Assembly: GCF_900104555.1 (NCBI RefSeq)
Contig: NZ_FNJU01000001.1
Span: 558,001-622,000, forward strand
Origin: Litchfieldia salsa
GTDB taxonomy: Bacteria; Bacillota; Bacilli; Bacillales; Bacillaceae_L
Direction of reading: 5' to 3'
Length of the DNA stretch: 64,000 nt
The notes beneath the pieces were generated by a model that did no database searches, was not told the origin of the DNA, and saw only the letters and a list, made by a program, of their open reading frames with translations. Each line of letters begins with the position of its first letter. The stretch's first letter is position 1. Below are positions 47,531 to 56,751 of this stretch, piece by piece. The position numbers were made by a program, and so were the translations under genes.

Positions 47531-49918
47531 TTAATTTAATTTAGATAGCTCGTCGAACGCTACATTTGGTTCTAGAGCATTATTTACCTCTTCAACTACT
47601 ATCTCTTTATCAACTTTAATGGTTGTTGTGCCTTTAATATTTTCAGATGATGCACCTATCCTAACCTCGTACACTCCCTTTTCAACAATCCACTGATCCT
47701 TCTCTGAGTCAAAGGATGCTAAATCCATTGCATCAAGTTCAAATGTAACTAACTGACTTTGATTAGGTTTTAGTTCTTTCGTTTTATCAAAAGCTCTTAA
47801 TTCGATTTCTGGCTTTTCTAGCTCTCCATCTGGAGCTGAGACATATAGTTGCACAACTTCTTTCCCTGCAACATCACCTGTATTTTTGATGTTCGCAAAG
47901 ACAGTAATAGTATCCTTGAATTTCCCACCTTTGTTGACTCTTACATTACTATACTCAAATGTTGTATATGAGAGCCCATACCCAAACTCATATGAAGGCG
48001 CAACATCAAAAGTTGAATGATAACGGTAGCCAACATAAATATCTTCTTCATAAACAACCTGTGTTGGATTCTCTGCAGGCGTACCTGGGAAGTTAGAAGC
48101 TGATGGCACATCACTATATTGTTTAGGGAATGTTGTTGCTAACTTTCCAGATGGATTCACATTACCAGTTAACACATCTGCAATTGCATAACCTGCTTCT
48201 TGTCCTGGTTGCCAACCAACTAGAATAGAGTCTACCTTATCCTTCCAGCTTTCAACCTCAATTGGACCACCGATATTTAATACAACAGTTACCTTTTTTC
48301 CTGCTTCATGATAAACAGTTGAAATGTTTTCAATCATTTCTTTCTCTGTATCAGTTAACAGATAATCACCTTCAACATGTTGACGGTCAGCAGATTCTCC
48401 TGAATTGCGATCAATGACAATAACAGCTGTATCTGTGTCTTCTTGTACCTGAGTGATTTCATTAACTTCTAATGGTTTTTCAGGGATAATCGGAATTTCT
48501 TTACCAAAATCCTCGCCCCATGGACTTGGCTTAATCTTGTATTCATCCTGTTGTCTTAGTGTATCAATGTAATCCTTATAATCATTTACTAAGTCCTCCT
48601 GCAGCTGATACCCTGCTTCGGTTAATCCATCCACAATTGATACTGTATAGGCAGCATTTACATCACCACTACCAGTACCACCCTTTACCGTCTCAATTTG
48701 ACCATTTCCAAAGAGGGCAACCTTATTTTCCTTCTTCAATGGTAATGCCTTATCTTCATTCTTTAATAACACCATTCCTTCAGCTCCTGCTTGTCGAGCA
48801 ACCTTGGCATGTGCAGCTAGATCAGGAGAATCTGAGTTTGCATAATCCTTAAAATTAGGAGATTTAACAACAAATTCTAGTATGTTTTTAACATTACGGT
48901 CTAGGAGACTTTCATCAAGACTACCATCTTTCACTGCATTTATAATAGCTGTCGAGCTTGAAGGAAAGCCTGGCATAATCAAATCGTTACCAGCTCTCAT
49001 CTGATCTACTGGATTTGTTCCCGCAAACCAGTCAGTCATAACGAAACCTTCATAGCCCCAATCATCTCTTAAAACAGTTGTAAGAAGTTCCGTGTTTTGT
49101 GAAGCAGGTGATCCGTTTAATAGATTATAAGAACTCATAACGGCCCAAGGATTTGACTCCTTCACTGCAATCTCAAAACCTTTCAAATAAAGCTCTCTAA
49201 GAGCTCTTTCTGAAACAATCGTGTCAATTGTAAATCGATTTGTTTCTTGGTTATTAGCTGCAAAATGCTTAACCGTTGCTCCCACTTCATTTGATTGTAT
49301 GCCATTTACAAGTGCAGCCGTCATTTTACCAGTAATTAAAGGGTCTTCTGAAAAATACTCAAAATTTCTTCCATTCAAAGGGTTACGATGTAGGTTTAAA
49401 GCAGGTGCAAGTAAGATGTCCACACCATACTCTTTTACTTCCTTTCCTTGTGCTTTCCCAACAGCTTCGATTATTTTTGTATCCCATGTAGATGCAAGAT
49501 TTGTTGCAATAGGGAAGGCAGTAGCATAATAGGTTTTTGTTTCACCTTCTCGGGTTGGACTAATTCTTAAACCAGCTGGTCCATCCGCAAAAAACATCGC
49601 AGGAATTCCGAGTCGTTCGATTGCTGGTGTACCACCTACTGCACCTGCTACTGAAAGCTTAGGTATCCCAAAAAGTCCTGGCATACCAACACCAACGACA
49701 ATTTTAGCCTTTTCGTCAAGTGTCATCGCTCCGATTACTGCATTAATAGAAGCAGCATCAATAAGTTTTGGAACCTCGTTGTGAACTTGAACTGTATTAC
49801 CTGTAGAGTCATTTGCAAAAGAAGTCGTACTATAGCCTAAACCACTAATCGTAACTCCAGCAGCAAGTGCCATCGCTAATAGTCTCTTTCTCTTTGCTTT
49901 CTTCATTTTCTTCAGCAT
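47531..49918 (-). CDS. Secreted GH3 beta-glycosidase with complete catalytic residues
   Basis: This 795-aa exported enzyme has a signal peptide (1-36), the GH3 barrel (about 55-340) with KH at 217-218 and nucleophile D296 in FVMTDWFAG, the second alpha/beta domain (about 390-620) with SGESADR holding the candidate acid/base Glu, and a C-terminal FnIII-like domain (about 665-750). This is the common beta-glucosidase/beta-xylosidase layout and length. It follows a paralogue, separated by 63 bp with a hairpin; the two are likely co-transcribed. The start is supported by GGGAGG. In the context of ChvE and XylF transporters, release of xylose, glucose or arabinose is most likely. Confidence 0.9.
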   Translation of the reverse strand: MLKKMKKAKRKRLLAMALAAGVTISGLGYSTTSFANDSTGNTVQVHNEVPKLIDAASINAVIGAMTLDEKAKIVVGVGMPGLFGIPKLSVAGAVGGTPAIERLGIPAMFFADGPAGLRISPTREGETKTYYATAFPIATNLASTWDTKIIEAVGKAQGKEVKEYGVDILLAPALNLHRNPLNGRNFEYFSEDPLITGKMTAALVNGIQSNEVGATVKHFAANNQETNRFTIDTIVSERALRELYLKGFEIAVKESNPWAVMSSYNLLNGSPASQNTELLTTVLRDDWGYEGFVMTDWFAGTNPVDQMRAGNDLIMPGFPSSSTAIINAVKDGSLDESLLDRNVKNILEFVVKSPNFKDYANSDSPDLAAHAKVARQAGAEGMVLLKNEDKALPLKKENKVALFGNGQIETVKGGTGSGDVNAAYTVSIVDGLTEAGYQLQEDLVNDYKDYIDTLRQQDEYKIKPSPWGEDFGKEIPIIPEKPLEVNEITQVQEDTDTAVIVIDRNSGESADRQHVEGDYLLTDTEKEMIENISTVYHEAGKKVTVVLNIGGPIEVESWKDKVDSILVGWQPGQEAGYAIADVLTGNVNPSGKLATTFPKQYSDVPSASNFPGTPAENPTQVVYEEDIYVGYRYHSTFDVAPSYEFGYGLSYTTFEYSNVRVNKGGKFKDTITVFANIKNTGDVAGKEVVQLYVSAPDGELEKPEIELRAFDKTKELKPNQSQLVTFELDAMDLASFDSEKDQWIVEKGVYEVRIGASSENIKGTTTIKVDKEIVVEEVNNALEPNVAFDELSKLN

Positions 49919-49938
49919 TAAGATTTCCTCCCTTATTT

Positions 49939-49972
49939 AAATAAAGGAAGCCTTATTAAGCTTCCTTTATTT
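49939..49972 (-). terminator. Hairpin between the two GH3 genes
   Basis: A perfect 13-bp stem (49939-49951 with 49960-49972) with an 8-nt loop lies just before the second gene's ribosome binding site. T bases lie within the stem rather than after it, so it may attenuate rather than stop transcription. Confidence 0.6.
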
Positions 49973-49981
49973 TCTTAACAT

Positions 49982-52375
49982 TTAATTAAATTTTGAAAGT
50001 GTGTTTATTTCAACCTGAGGTTCTAGAACATCATTCACCGTTTCTACTAAAATATCTTTATCCACTTTAAATGAAGTAGTTCCTCTAATATCTTCTGAAG
50101 AAGCACCTACAAGAACTTCATATGTTCCTTTTTCAACAACCCAAGCGGATTTTTCTTCATCAAAGGAAGCTAATTCTTTTAAGTCTAATTCAAACTTTAG
50201 ATTTTCTTTCTTACCAGGTTTTAACTCTTTTGTTTTTGTAAATGCTTTTAGTTCTAACTCAGGTTTTTCTAGCTTTCCGTCTGGCGCAGAAACATAGACT
50301 TGAACTGCTTCACGACCTGTAATATCACCTGAATTTTCAACTGTTGCAAATACAGTGATTTTGTCCTTAAAGCTTCCGTTACGATTCACTCTTACATTGT
50401 CATAGTCAAATGTTGTATAAGACAGACCGTAACCGAATTCATATGCAGGTTTTAATCCAAAGGTAGAATTGTAGCGATACCCAACATAAATATCCTCTTC
50501 ATAAGTAAATTCATTGTTTTCACCAGGATAACGATCAGCATAAGGAAGCTCCTCATAATCAACTGGGAATGTTTGTGGAAGTTTTCCTGATGGATTCACT
50601 TTACCAGTTAAAATATCTGCTACTGCATTACCCAACTCTTGACCTGGCTGCCAAGAAAGGACAATACCATCAACTTTATCTTCCCAGCTTGCTGTTTCAA
50701 GAGGTCCCTCTACATTAAGGACGGCTATAACTGGTTTACCCTGTGCACGATATGCCTTTGATACGTCATCAATCATTTTTAATTTTGATTCAGATAAGTA
50801 GAAATCTTCTTTTGAACGGTCAGAACCATAAGTACCAAATTCTGAAGAAAGAACGATAATTCCTACATCTGTACTTTCAGCGGCAGCAATAGCATCCTGT
50901 GTTACATCCATTTCAGGAAGAGTTGGAAAGGTTGAGACAAAAAAGTTTCCTGGTGTTTGTTTATACTCATCTGACGCTCTTAATTCATCTACATAAGTTT
51001 CATACTTGCTTAACAACTCTTCATTAATTGTTAAACCTGCATCTTTAAGACCTTCAGGAATACCAATTTGATATGGAGCGTATACTAATGCACTTCCACG
51101 TCCTCCTGTCATTGTTTCAATAGTAGGAGTACCAAACAATGAAACGCTTACACTTTCTGCTATAGGTAGTGCCTTTTCTTCATTTTTCAGAAGTACCATA
51201 CCATCAGCAGCTGCTTGTCGAGCAATCTTTGCACCAGCTTCTAAGTCTGGAGTATTGGTTGCTACATGCCCTTTAAAGGTTGGAGTTTCAATAACTACGT
51301 TAAGAATCTCCTTAATGTTACGGTCTAGATATTTTTCATCAAGACTACCATCATTCACTGCAGCAATAATACGATTAACCTGGTTTAAGCTTCCTGGCAT
51401 AAGTAGGTTTGTACCTGCTTCAATTTGCTTAACAATGTCTCTTGCACCGAATTCCCAGTCTGTCATCGCAAAGCCTTTAAAGCCCCAATCTTCTCTTAAT
51501 ACACTTGTTAATAAATCCTTATTTTCAGTTGCATAGGTTCCATTTATCATATTGTAAGAATCCATGATTGCCCAAGGTTGAGATTCTTTTACTGCGATTT
51601 CAAATCCTTTAAGATAGATTTCTCGTAACGCTCTTTGACTTATAATCATATTTCCATTATTGTTTGTTCTTTGATTATAAGCAGCAAAGTGCTTAATTGT
51701 TGTTCCAACTCCATTATCCTCAACACCGTTTACAAATTCGGCTGTCATAGTTCCTGTTACCAGTGGATCCTCTGAAAAATACTCATAGTTTCTACCATTT
51801 AATAAATAACTTTGTATATTCATTCCAGGTGCTAATAGAAGATCAATTCCATATGCCTTAAGTTCAGCTGCTGTTGCTACCCCAACTTTATTCACTAACT
51901 CTGTATCCCATGAAGACGCAAGTACATTAGGTGAAGGGAACTTTGTTGCATAGAATGTTTGATCTGTACCTTCTCTAGTTGGATTAATTCGAACTCCCAT
52001 AGGACCATCAGCTAAGACGATTGAAGGAATTCCAAGTCGAGGAATAGCCTGTGTCTGTCCAGCTGCCCCAGGTACTTTTCGTGATTGTGTTCCGATAATT
52101 TCTCCATTCACAGGATCAAGAGCCACTGAATTCGCACCAACCACCATTGCTGCTTTCTCTGTCACTGTCATTGCGGCAATAACAGCATTAATAGAAGCAG
52201 CGTCTACCAATTGTGGAACCTGTTGCTGGCTCACAGACTGCTGTGTAACAACTGTCTTATTGCCATTTGCGTTAGAAGCAAATGTTAAATCCAGGTTCAC
52301 CCCTGAAACGATCACTCCTGTTGCTAAAGCAATTGCTAGTAACTTTCTTCTCTTCTTTTTCCACTTTTTTAACAT
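49982..52375 (-). CDS. Secreted GH3 family protein with unusual acid/base region
   Basis: This 797-aa exported protein is a paralogue of the 795-aa GH3 enzyme encoded after it, with the same signal peptide, barrel, second domain and FnIII-like domain. The nucleophile D306 in FAMTDWEFG and the KH pair (KHFAAYNQ) are present. However, where the sister has SGESADR, this protein reads EFGTYGSDR, so the usual acid/base Glu is replaced by Thr or Tyr; a Glu lies three residues earlier. It may use another residue or act on an activated or different substrate. It is the first gene of the pair, preceded by a perfect cre box and AraC-like half-sites. Confidence 0.87.
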   Translation of the reverse strand: MLKKWKKKRRKLLAIALATGVIVSGVNLDLTFASNANGNKTVVTQQSVSQQQVPQLVDAASINAVIAAMTVTEKAAMVVGANSVALDPVNGEIIGTQSRKVPGAAGQTQAIPRLGIPSIVLADGPMGVRINPTREGTDQTFYATKFPSPNVLASSWDTELVNKVGVATAAELKAYGIDLLLAPGMNIQSYLLNGRNYEYFSEDPLVTGTMTAEFVNGVEDNGVGTTIKHFAAYNQRTNNNGNMIISQRALREIYLKGFEIAVKESQPWAIMDSYNMINGTYATENKDLLTSVLREDWGFKGFAMTDWEFGARDIVKQIEAGTNLLMPGSLNQVNRIIAAVNDGSLDEKYLDRNIKEILNVVIETPTFKGHVATNTPDLEAGAKIARQAAADGMVLLKNEEKALPIAESVSVSLFGTPTIETMTGGRGSALVYAPYQIGIPEGLKDAGLTINEELLSKYETYVDELRASDEYKQTPGNFFVSTFPTLPEMDVTQDAIAAAESTDVGIIVLSSEFGTYGSDRSKEDFYLSESKLKMIDDVSKAYRAQGKPVIAVLNVEGPLETASWEDKVDGIVLSWQPGQELGNAVADILTGKVNPSGKLPQTFPVDYEELPYADRYPGENNEFTYEEDIYVGYRYNSTFGLKPAYEFGYGLSYTTFDYDNVRVNRNGSFKDKITVFATVENSGDITGREAVQVYVSAPDGKLEKPELELKAFTKTKELKPGKKENLKFELDLKELASFDEEKSAWVVEKGTYEVLVGASSEDIRGTTSFKVDKDILVETVNDVLEPQVEINTLSKFN

Positions 52376-52413
52376 ATCTTTACCCCTCTCGTCTTTGTAT
52401 CACTTCTCAAAAA

Positions 52414-52427
52414 TGTAACCGTTCACA
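52414..52427. promoter_or_regulatory. cre box (CcpA operator) before the GH3 pair
   Basis: TGTAACCGTTCACA matches all 14 positions of the cre consensus TGWAANCGNTNWCA and lies 39 bp before the start codon, so glucose repression is likely. Confidence 0.75.
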
Positions 52428-52474
52428 TTTTTTAGTTTAATAGAGTTCTACTACTATTTGTTTGTTAAAAACCC

Positions 52475-52506
52475 TCACTATATTGTTGTTACTAGTACAA
52501 TTTTGT
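52475..52506 (-). promoter_or_regulatory. Tandem AraC-like half-sites before the GH3 pair
   Basis: On the minus strand ACAAAATTGTAC (52495-52506) and ACAATATAGTGA (52475-52486) are 20 bp apart and agree at 8 of 12 positions. The first differs by one base from ACAAAATAGTAC at the chvE promoter. The regulator encoded next door (52534-54102) is the likely binder. Confidence 0.5.
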
Positions 52507-52533
52507 GATTGTGTAAAAAACTGATGTAGAAAT

Positions 52534-54102
52534 CTATAAATGTTCAATTTTTACATATTTTTGTCGATAGTCTTTCGGAGTTTCTCCTGTTTTCTTTTTG
52601 AATACACGACTGAAATAATTCGGGTCCTTATAGCCACAATCAAAGCAAATTTCCTTTAGGCTTTTATCTGTCATAATCATTTCTTTTTTTGCAAATTTAA
52701 TTCTTACATCGGTCATGTAATCAATAAAAGTTACGCCCATTTTTTCCTTAAAGATTTTACTAAAATAAAAAGGAGTTAAATTCACATAATCTGCTACTTC
52801 TTCCAACGTAATTGTGTCCCCAAATCTTTGATCAATAAATTCCTTTGCCTTATGAATAATTCCTTTTAGATGAGACTTCTTCCATACATGAACATGCATA
52901 AGGATTTCCAAAATTCTTTCTTTTGAAGCTTCTCTTAATTCATTGTTTGTATGTATCTCATGATGCAATGCCTTTAACTCTAATTTGTAACCAAAATTAT
53001 ATAAATCACGAGAAATAACAACAAAAAACTCCTCAACAGCCTGAACAAGCTGATTGATTTCTCCATTTGTTTGATCGAGTAATCCATCAAAATAGATTTC
53101 AAATTCATGAAGCAATTTCGTTCTATCACCTAGTTTTATGAGCTCTAATAGTTCATTTTCTTTTTCGTATATATTTTGTCTATTCACCTTCTCTACTACT
53201 TCCTCAGATATTATTCCATAGGAAACTTCGCTTTCACGTATTTGTTCAAATGCGATAATTGCTTCGTGATAGGATTTAATAAAGTCCTCGCTTTTCTGAT
53301 ATGGTAGACCAATTCCCGCTTTAAGAGATGCTTCAGAAAATTGTTCATTAAACTGATTGATTACTGAACGACAGTATGATCTAGCAAATGCTTTAACTTT
53401 TGTATCTCTCGTTGTTTTTTTCACTAGTAGTAGCACTGGTACCTTTTCATCTATCATTGGGCCAACAACAATATCATCATCCATATCTTTTTGTTTTTTC
53501 TTCAACCAGTTATAAAAAACCTTATTCATCTCTTTATCTATTAAAATGTTCTTCCCTTTGAACGAGAATAAAATGATACACCCCATGACTGCTTCAATAT
53601 TTAAGAGCTTATTCCATTCCTGTAAATACATTTCTTCTACTTGCTCAAGTAATAACGACGAAAGCCACCCTGATTCCATTAGAGATAAAGCGGTATTATA
53701 TTTATATTCAATCTCTAGATTCTTCTTATGCTCAGCTAAATCCTTTTTCACACGCCTTAAAGCCCCAATTACATCGTCTTTCATACTCGGTTTTAGGATA
53801 TATTCTTTTACACCTTCTTGCATAACCCCTTTTGCGTACTCAAATGTATTAAAAGCTGAAATCATTATAAATTTAATATCCTTATTTTTTTCTCGAATCA
53901 TTTTGACTGCCTCTACCCCATCCATTCCGGGCATTTTAATATCCATCAGCATCACATCAGGATGAAGTTTTTCAGCTAGTTCAACTGCAGTTCGACCATT
54001 CCTTGCTTCACCCAAGATGGTAATTTCCGGCATTTCTCTCTGAATCATCTTTGATAACCCTTTTCGTTCTAACTCCTCATCATCAACAATGATTAACCGC
54101 AT
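52534..54102 (-). CDS. AraC-type response regulator of the third sensor triad
   Basis: This 522-aa regulator has a receiver domain (LIIVDDEELERKG, Asp in VMLMDIKMPGMDG, Lys in YILKPSM), a middle region, and a C-terminal AraC domain with ITLEEVADYVNLTPFYFS and SLKEICFDCGYKDPNYFSR. The recognition helix (KDPNYFSRVFKK) is almost the same as in the regulator at 38888. It begins 14 bp after the kinase gene and ends 158 bp before the GH3 pair, whose promoter it probably activates together with chvE. Confidence 0.9.
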   Translation of the reverse strand: MRLIIVDDEELERKGLSKMIQREMPEITILGEARNGRTAVELAEKLHPDVMLMDIKMPGMDGVEAVKMIREKNKDIKFIMISAFNTFEYAKGVMQEGVKEYILKPSMKDDVIGALRRVKKDLAEHKKNLEIEYKYNTALSLMESGWLSSLLLEQVEEMYLQEWNKLLNIEAVMGCIILFSFKGKNILIDKEMNKVFYNWLKKKQKDMDDDIVVGPMIDEKVPVLLLVKKTTRDTKVKAFARSYCRSVINQFNEQFSEASLKAGIGLPYQKSEDFIKSYHEAIIAFEQIRESEVSYGIISEEVVEKVNRQNIYEKENELLELIKLGDRTKLLHEFEIYFDGLLDQTNGEINQLVQAVEEFFVVISRDLYNFGYKLELKALHHEIHTNNELREASKERILEILMHVHVWKKSHLKGIIHKAKEFIDQRFGDTITLEEVADYVNLTPFYFSKIFKEKMGVTFIDYMTDVRIKFAKKEMIMTDKSLKEICFDCGYKDPNYFSRVFKKKTGETPKDYRQKYVKIEHL

Positions 54103-54116
54103 GCTACACCATCCCC

Positions 54117-55556
54117 TTAATTTGTCATAGGAAGTTTTATTCGAAAGAGAGTTCCCTTTCCTAGCTCCGATTCTATTTCAACCATTTCTTTATGTTTAAA
54201 ATAAATTTCCAAACGTTTAATGACATTTTTGATTCCGATTCCGGTTGAGTGTCCAGATTTGTGAACATCTTTTCCTGTTTCTTCCTCATTATTTAAAGAA
54301 TTTAACAATTTCTGTCTTGTCTGTTCATCCATCCCTACGCCATTATCTATAATGTCAATAATTGTTCTCCCTTGTTTTTGATAGATCGTAAGTAATAATC
54401 GGGCCCCCTCCTCATAGTCTTCAAGCCCATGAATAAATGCGTTTTCAATAATAGGTTGAAGTGTCATTCTTGGTATGAGTTGATAAACACACTGATCATC
54501 AATATCCATTTCAAATACAATACGATCACTAAACCTTGTTTGTTGAATGGTAAAATACTCTTCAACAAGTTTAATTTCATCCCTTAAGGTCGTTGGCTTC
54601 TCTAAATCAGCGAGATTATATCGGAGAAGAAATGACACAGATTCAATTAACTTACTCGTTTGATTTGCGTCCTCTAAATATGCTAACTTTGCTATGATAT
54701 TTAACGTATTAAATAGAAAATGTGGATTAATCTGATTTTGTAGACTCTTAAGTTCTAGTTCTTTCAACAGGGTATCTAATTCTGACTGTTCTTTAATTTC
54801 AATGACAAGGTCCCTAATATTTTTGCGCATTTCATTAAAAGTTTCCGTTAATAGTTTCAATTCATCATTTGAATTTGTTTTAATATCCTCTCCAGAAAAT
54901 TTACCTATCGATATCTCTTCAGCTGCAAGGGCTAATTTATGAATTGGCTTTGTGATTCCCCTGGATATAAGGATTGCTAGTAACGTGCAAAAAATAAAAA
55001 TTGAAACAACTAAAAATATGCCCATTAGTTGGTAATTCGAATTTCTATGTGATAATTCATCATAGAAGTTCTGATAGTCTGTTAGTTCACTATTAATCAG
55101 AGAAAGAGTTGATTCTAAAATAAAACCAGAAATTTTTACTGACTGATTATAATGATATGAATATTGATCAATATTTCCCTGTTCAAATGCTTTTATTGTA
55201 GACTCACATTCCTTAACAAAGCTTTCTATCATGTTTTGGTAATTTCTTAAAATAACATAGTTATTTTCATTCTCCACCTCTAAAGAAAGGCGTATTTTGT
55301 TCTCTTGTAATGCATAAAGATTTTCTTTGTATTCATTTATAAAAACCTGATCCTTTTCTACAATGAAACCATTAACATATTCTGTCATTTCATTTGTTTG
55401 TTGTGAAATTTCTTTTAGAAGTAGGAATCGGTGAAAGCTACTATCATATTCATCCATAATATTTTCACTGCTATCATAAAGATAATAAATAACACCATTC
55501 ACTAATAGTAGAATAACTCCAAAATAGAGTAGTAGTTTAGTTCGGATCCTAATCAT
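54117..55556 (-). CDS. Sensor histidine kinase with helical-bundle sensor, third triad
   Basis: This kinase of about 479 aa has membrane helices at about 8-26 and 175-198 around an all-helical extracellular segment. HAMP (GITKPIHKLALAAEEISIGKF), the motif INPHFLFNTLNIIAKLAYL and a HATPase domain (IDNGVGMDE) follow. I chose the ATG at 55556 because AGGTGG lies 8 bp before it; it overlaps the binding-protein gene by 8 bp. It is a close paralogue of the kinase at 40395 and should form a signalling complex with the anchored binding protein encoded just before it. Confidence 0.9.
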   Translation of the reverse strand: MIRIRTKLLLYFGVILLLVNGVIYYLYDSSENIMDEYDSSFHRFLLLKEISQQTNEMTEYVNGFIVEKDQVFINEYKENLYALQENKIRLSLEVENENNYVILRNYQNMIESFVKECESTIKAFEQGNIDQYSYHYNQSVKISGFILESTLSLINSELTDYQNFYDELSHRNSNYQLMGIFLVVSIFIFCTLLAILISRGITKPIHKLALAAEEISIGKFSGEDIKTNSNDELKLLTETFNEMRKNIRDLVIEIKEQSELDTLLKELELKSLQNQINPHFLFNTLNIIAKLAYLEDANQTSKLIESVSFLLRYNLADLEKPTTLRDEIKLVEEYFTIQQTRFSDRIVFEMDIDDQCVYQLIPRMTLQPIIENAFIHGLEDYEEGARLLLTIYQKQGRTIIDIIDNGVGMDEQTRQKLLNSLNNEEETGKDVHKSGHSTGIGIKNVIKRLEIYFKHKEMVEIESELGKGTLFRIKLPMTN

Positions 55557-56547
55557 TGATGTTTCCACCTATTTGTTTATCTGAAGATAAATCTTCTTTT
55601 TGGATGATTAAAGTATCTGTATAATTGATTTCTGGAACCTTTTTCCCTTCTAACAGTTGCACCATAAGTTCTACAGACTGATAGCCCATTTCAAATGGTT
55701 GTTGTGAAACAGTAGCATTTATAACTCCATCTTTTATATATTCGATGGTTTCTTTCAATGTATCAAACCCAATAATGTAGATATAATCTCGGTTCAACTG
55801 TTGTACAATTTGTGCAATACCTATACCATCAAGAGCACTAGTACCAAAAAAAGCATTTACCTGAGGATATTCGTTAAGAATTTGGTACGCTTTTTCCGCA
55901 GCACGGATTTGAGAAATTTTTGATTCCTCTATCGCAACGATTTTTATTCTTTCCTCATGCTTAACTGCTTCTTTAAATCCATCTACTCTCAAGCTTTGAT
56001 TAGAAGAGTGAAAGTTACCAGTAATTATTGCTACATTCACCTCTCCTTTTGTATCCTCTATCAATTTCGTCCCAGCAATAAAACCTGAATAATAATTATT
56101 TGTTCCTATGTATGAAATTCTTTTACTGTTTTCGGAATCAGTATCAATGGTAACTACAGGGATTCCCTGATCTATTAAACTATCAATAAGAGGTGGAAAT
56201 TCCTCCTCATTTAAGCTTTGTGTAATGATGCCATCAACATTAGAGGCAGCTGCTTTTTCAAGCGTTTTTAAATGCTCATCAATGTTCCCTTGTTTCGGAC
56301 CTACATACTCTAATAACACATGGTTTTTCCTGGCAGCTTCCTGGGCCCCCTTTTCTACCAATCTCCAATAATCATTATCAACCTCTTCGGGTACAAGAAC
56401 AAAATGATACTTATAATTAGGAATTTTACTATTTACAGAAGTCTCACCGTAATTATTCATTCTTTGCGAGAAGTAAACAGCAATCGAAAATGTAAATAAG
56501 AACAAAATGATTCCAGTTAAAAAAATTAGTTTTGAAAGATGTCTCAA
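55549..56547 (-). CDS. Membrane-anchored sugar-binding sensor protein, third triad
   Basis: This 332-aa protein has an N-terminal hydrophobic helix (about 7-27) without a lipobox, then a ribose-binding-like fold: FVLVPEEVDNDYWRLVEKGAQ, VDGIITQSLNEEEF, VVTIDTDSENSKR, YIGTNNYYSGFIAG, AIITGNFHSSNQSLR, FGTSALDGIGIAQ, IIGFDTLKETIEYIKDG. It is the first gene of the triad, with 204 bp of AT-rich sequence before it that follows the receiver-only relic. By position it feeds sugar status to the kinase; the ligand is unknown, probably a pentose or an oligosaccharide product of the GH3 enzymes. Confidence 0.82.
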   Translation of the reverse strand: MRHLSKLIFLTGIILFLFTFSIAVYFSQRMNNYGETSVNSKIPNYKYHFVLVPEEVDNDYWRLVEKGAQEAARKNHVLLEYVGPKQGNIDEHLKTLEKAAASNVDGIITQSLNEEEFPPLIDSLIDQGIPVVTIDTDSENSKRISYIGTNNYYSGFIAGTKLIEDTKGEVNVAIITGNFHSSNQSLRVDGFKEAVKHEERIKIVAIEESKISQIRAAEKAYQILNEYPQVNAFFGTSALDGIGIAQIVQQLNRDYIYIIGFDTLKETIEYIKDGVINATVSQQPFEMGYQSVELMVQLLEGKKVPEINYTDTLIIQKEDLSSDKQIGGNIND

Positions 56548-56751
56548 ACATTCTCAACCTCACAATAATTATTTTTTAATTCGACCTTTTCTGAATTTCC
56601 TTACTATAACTAACATTTCAAAAATAAGTCTAATTATATAATTATTCTAAACTTTCTTTGAAAACCCTTTCAAACTACATTTTAAATATATCGACATTTT
56701 CCTACCTACTTCGACTACTTTGAAAAAGTTTATACCTCTTGGGTGTCCTCT

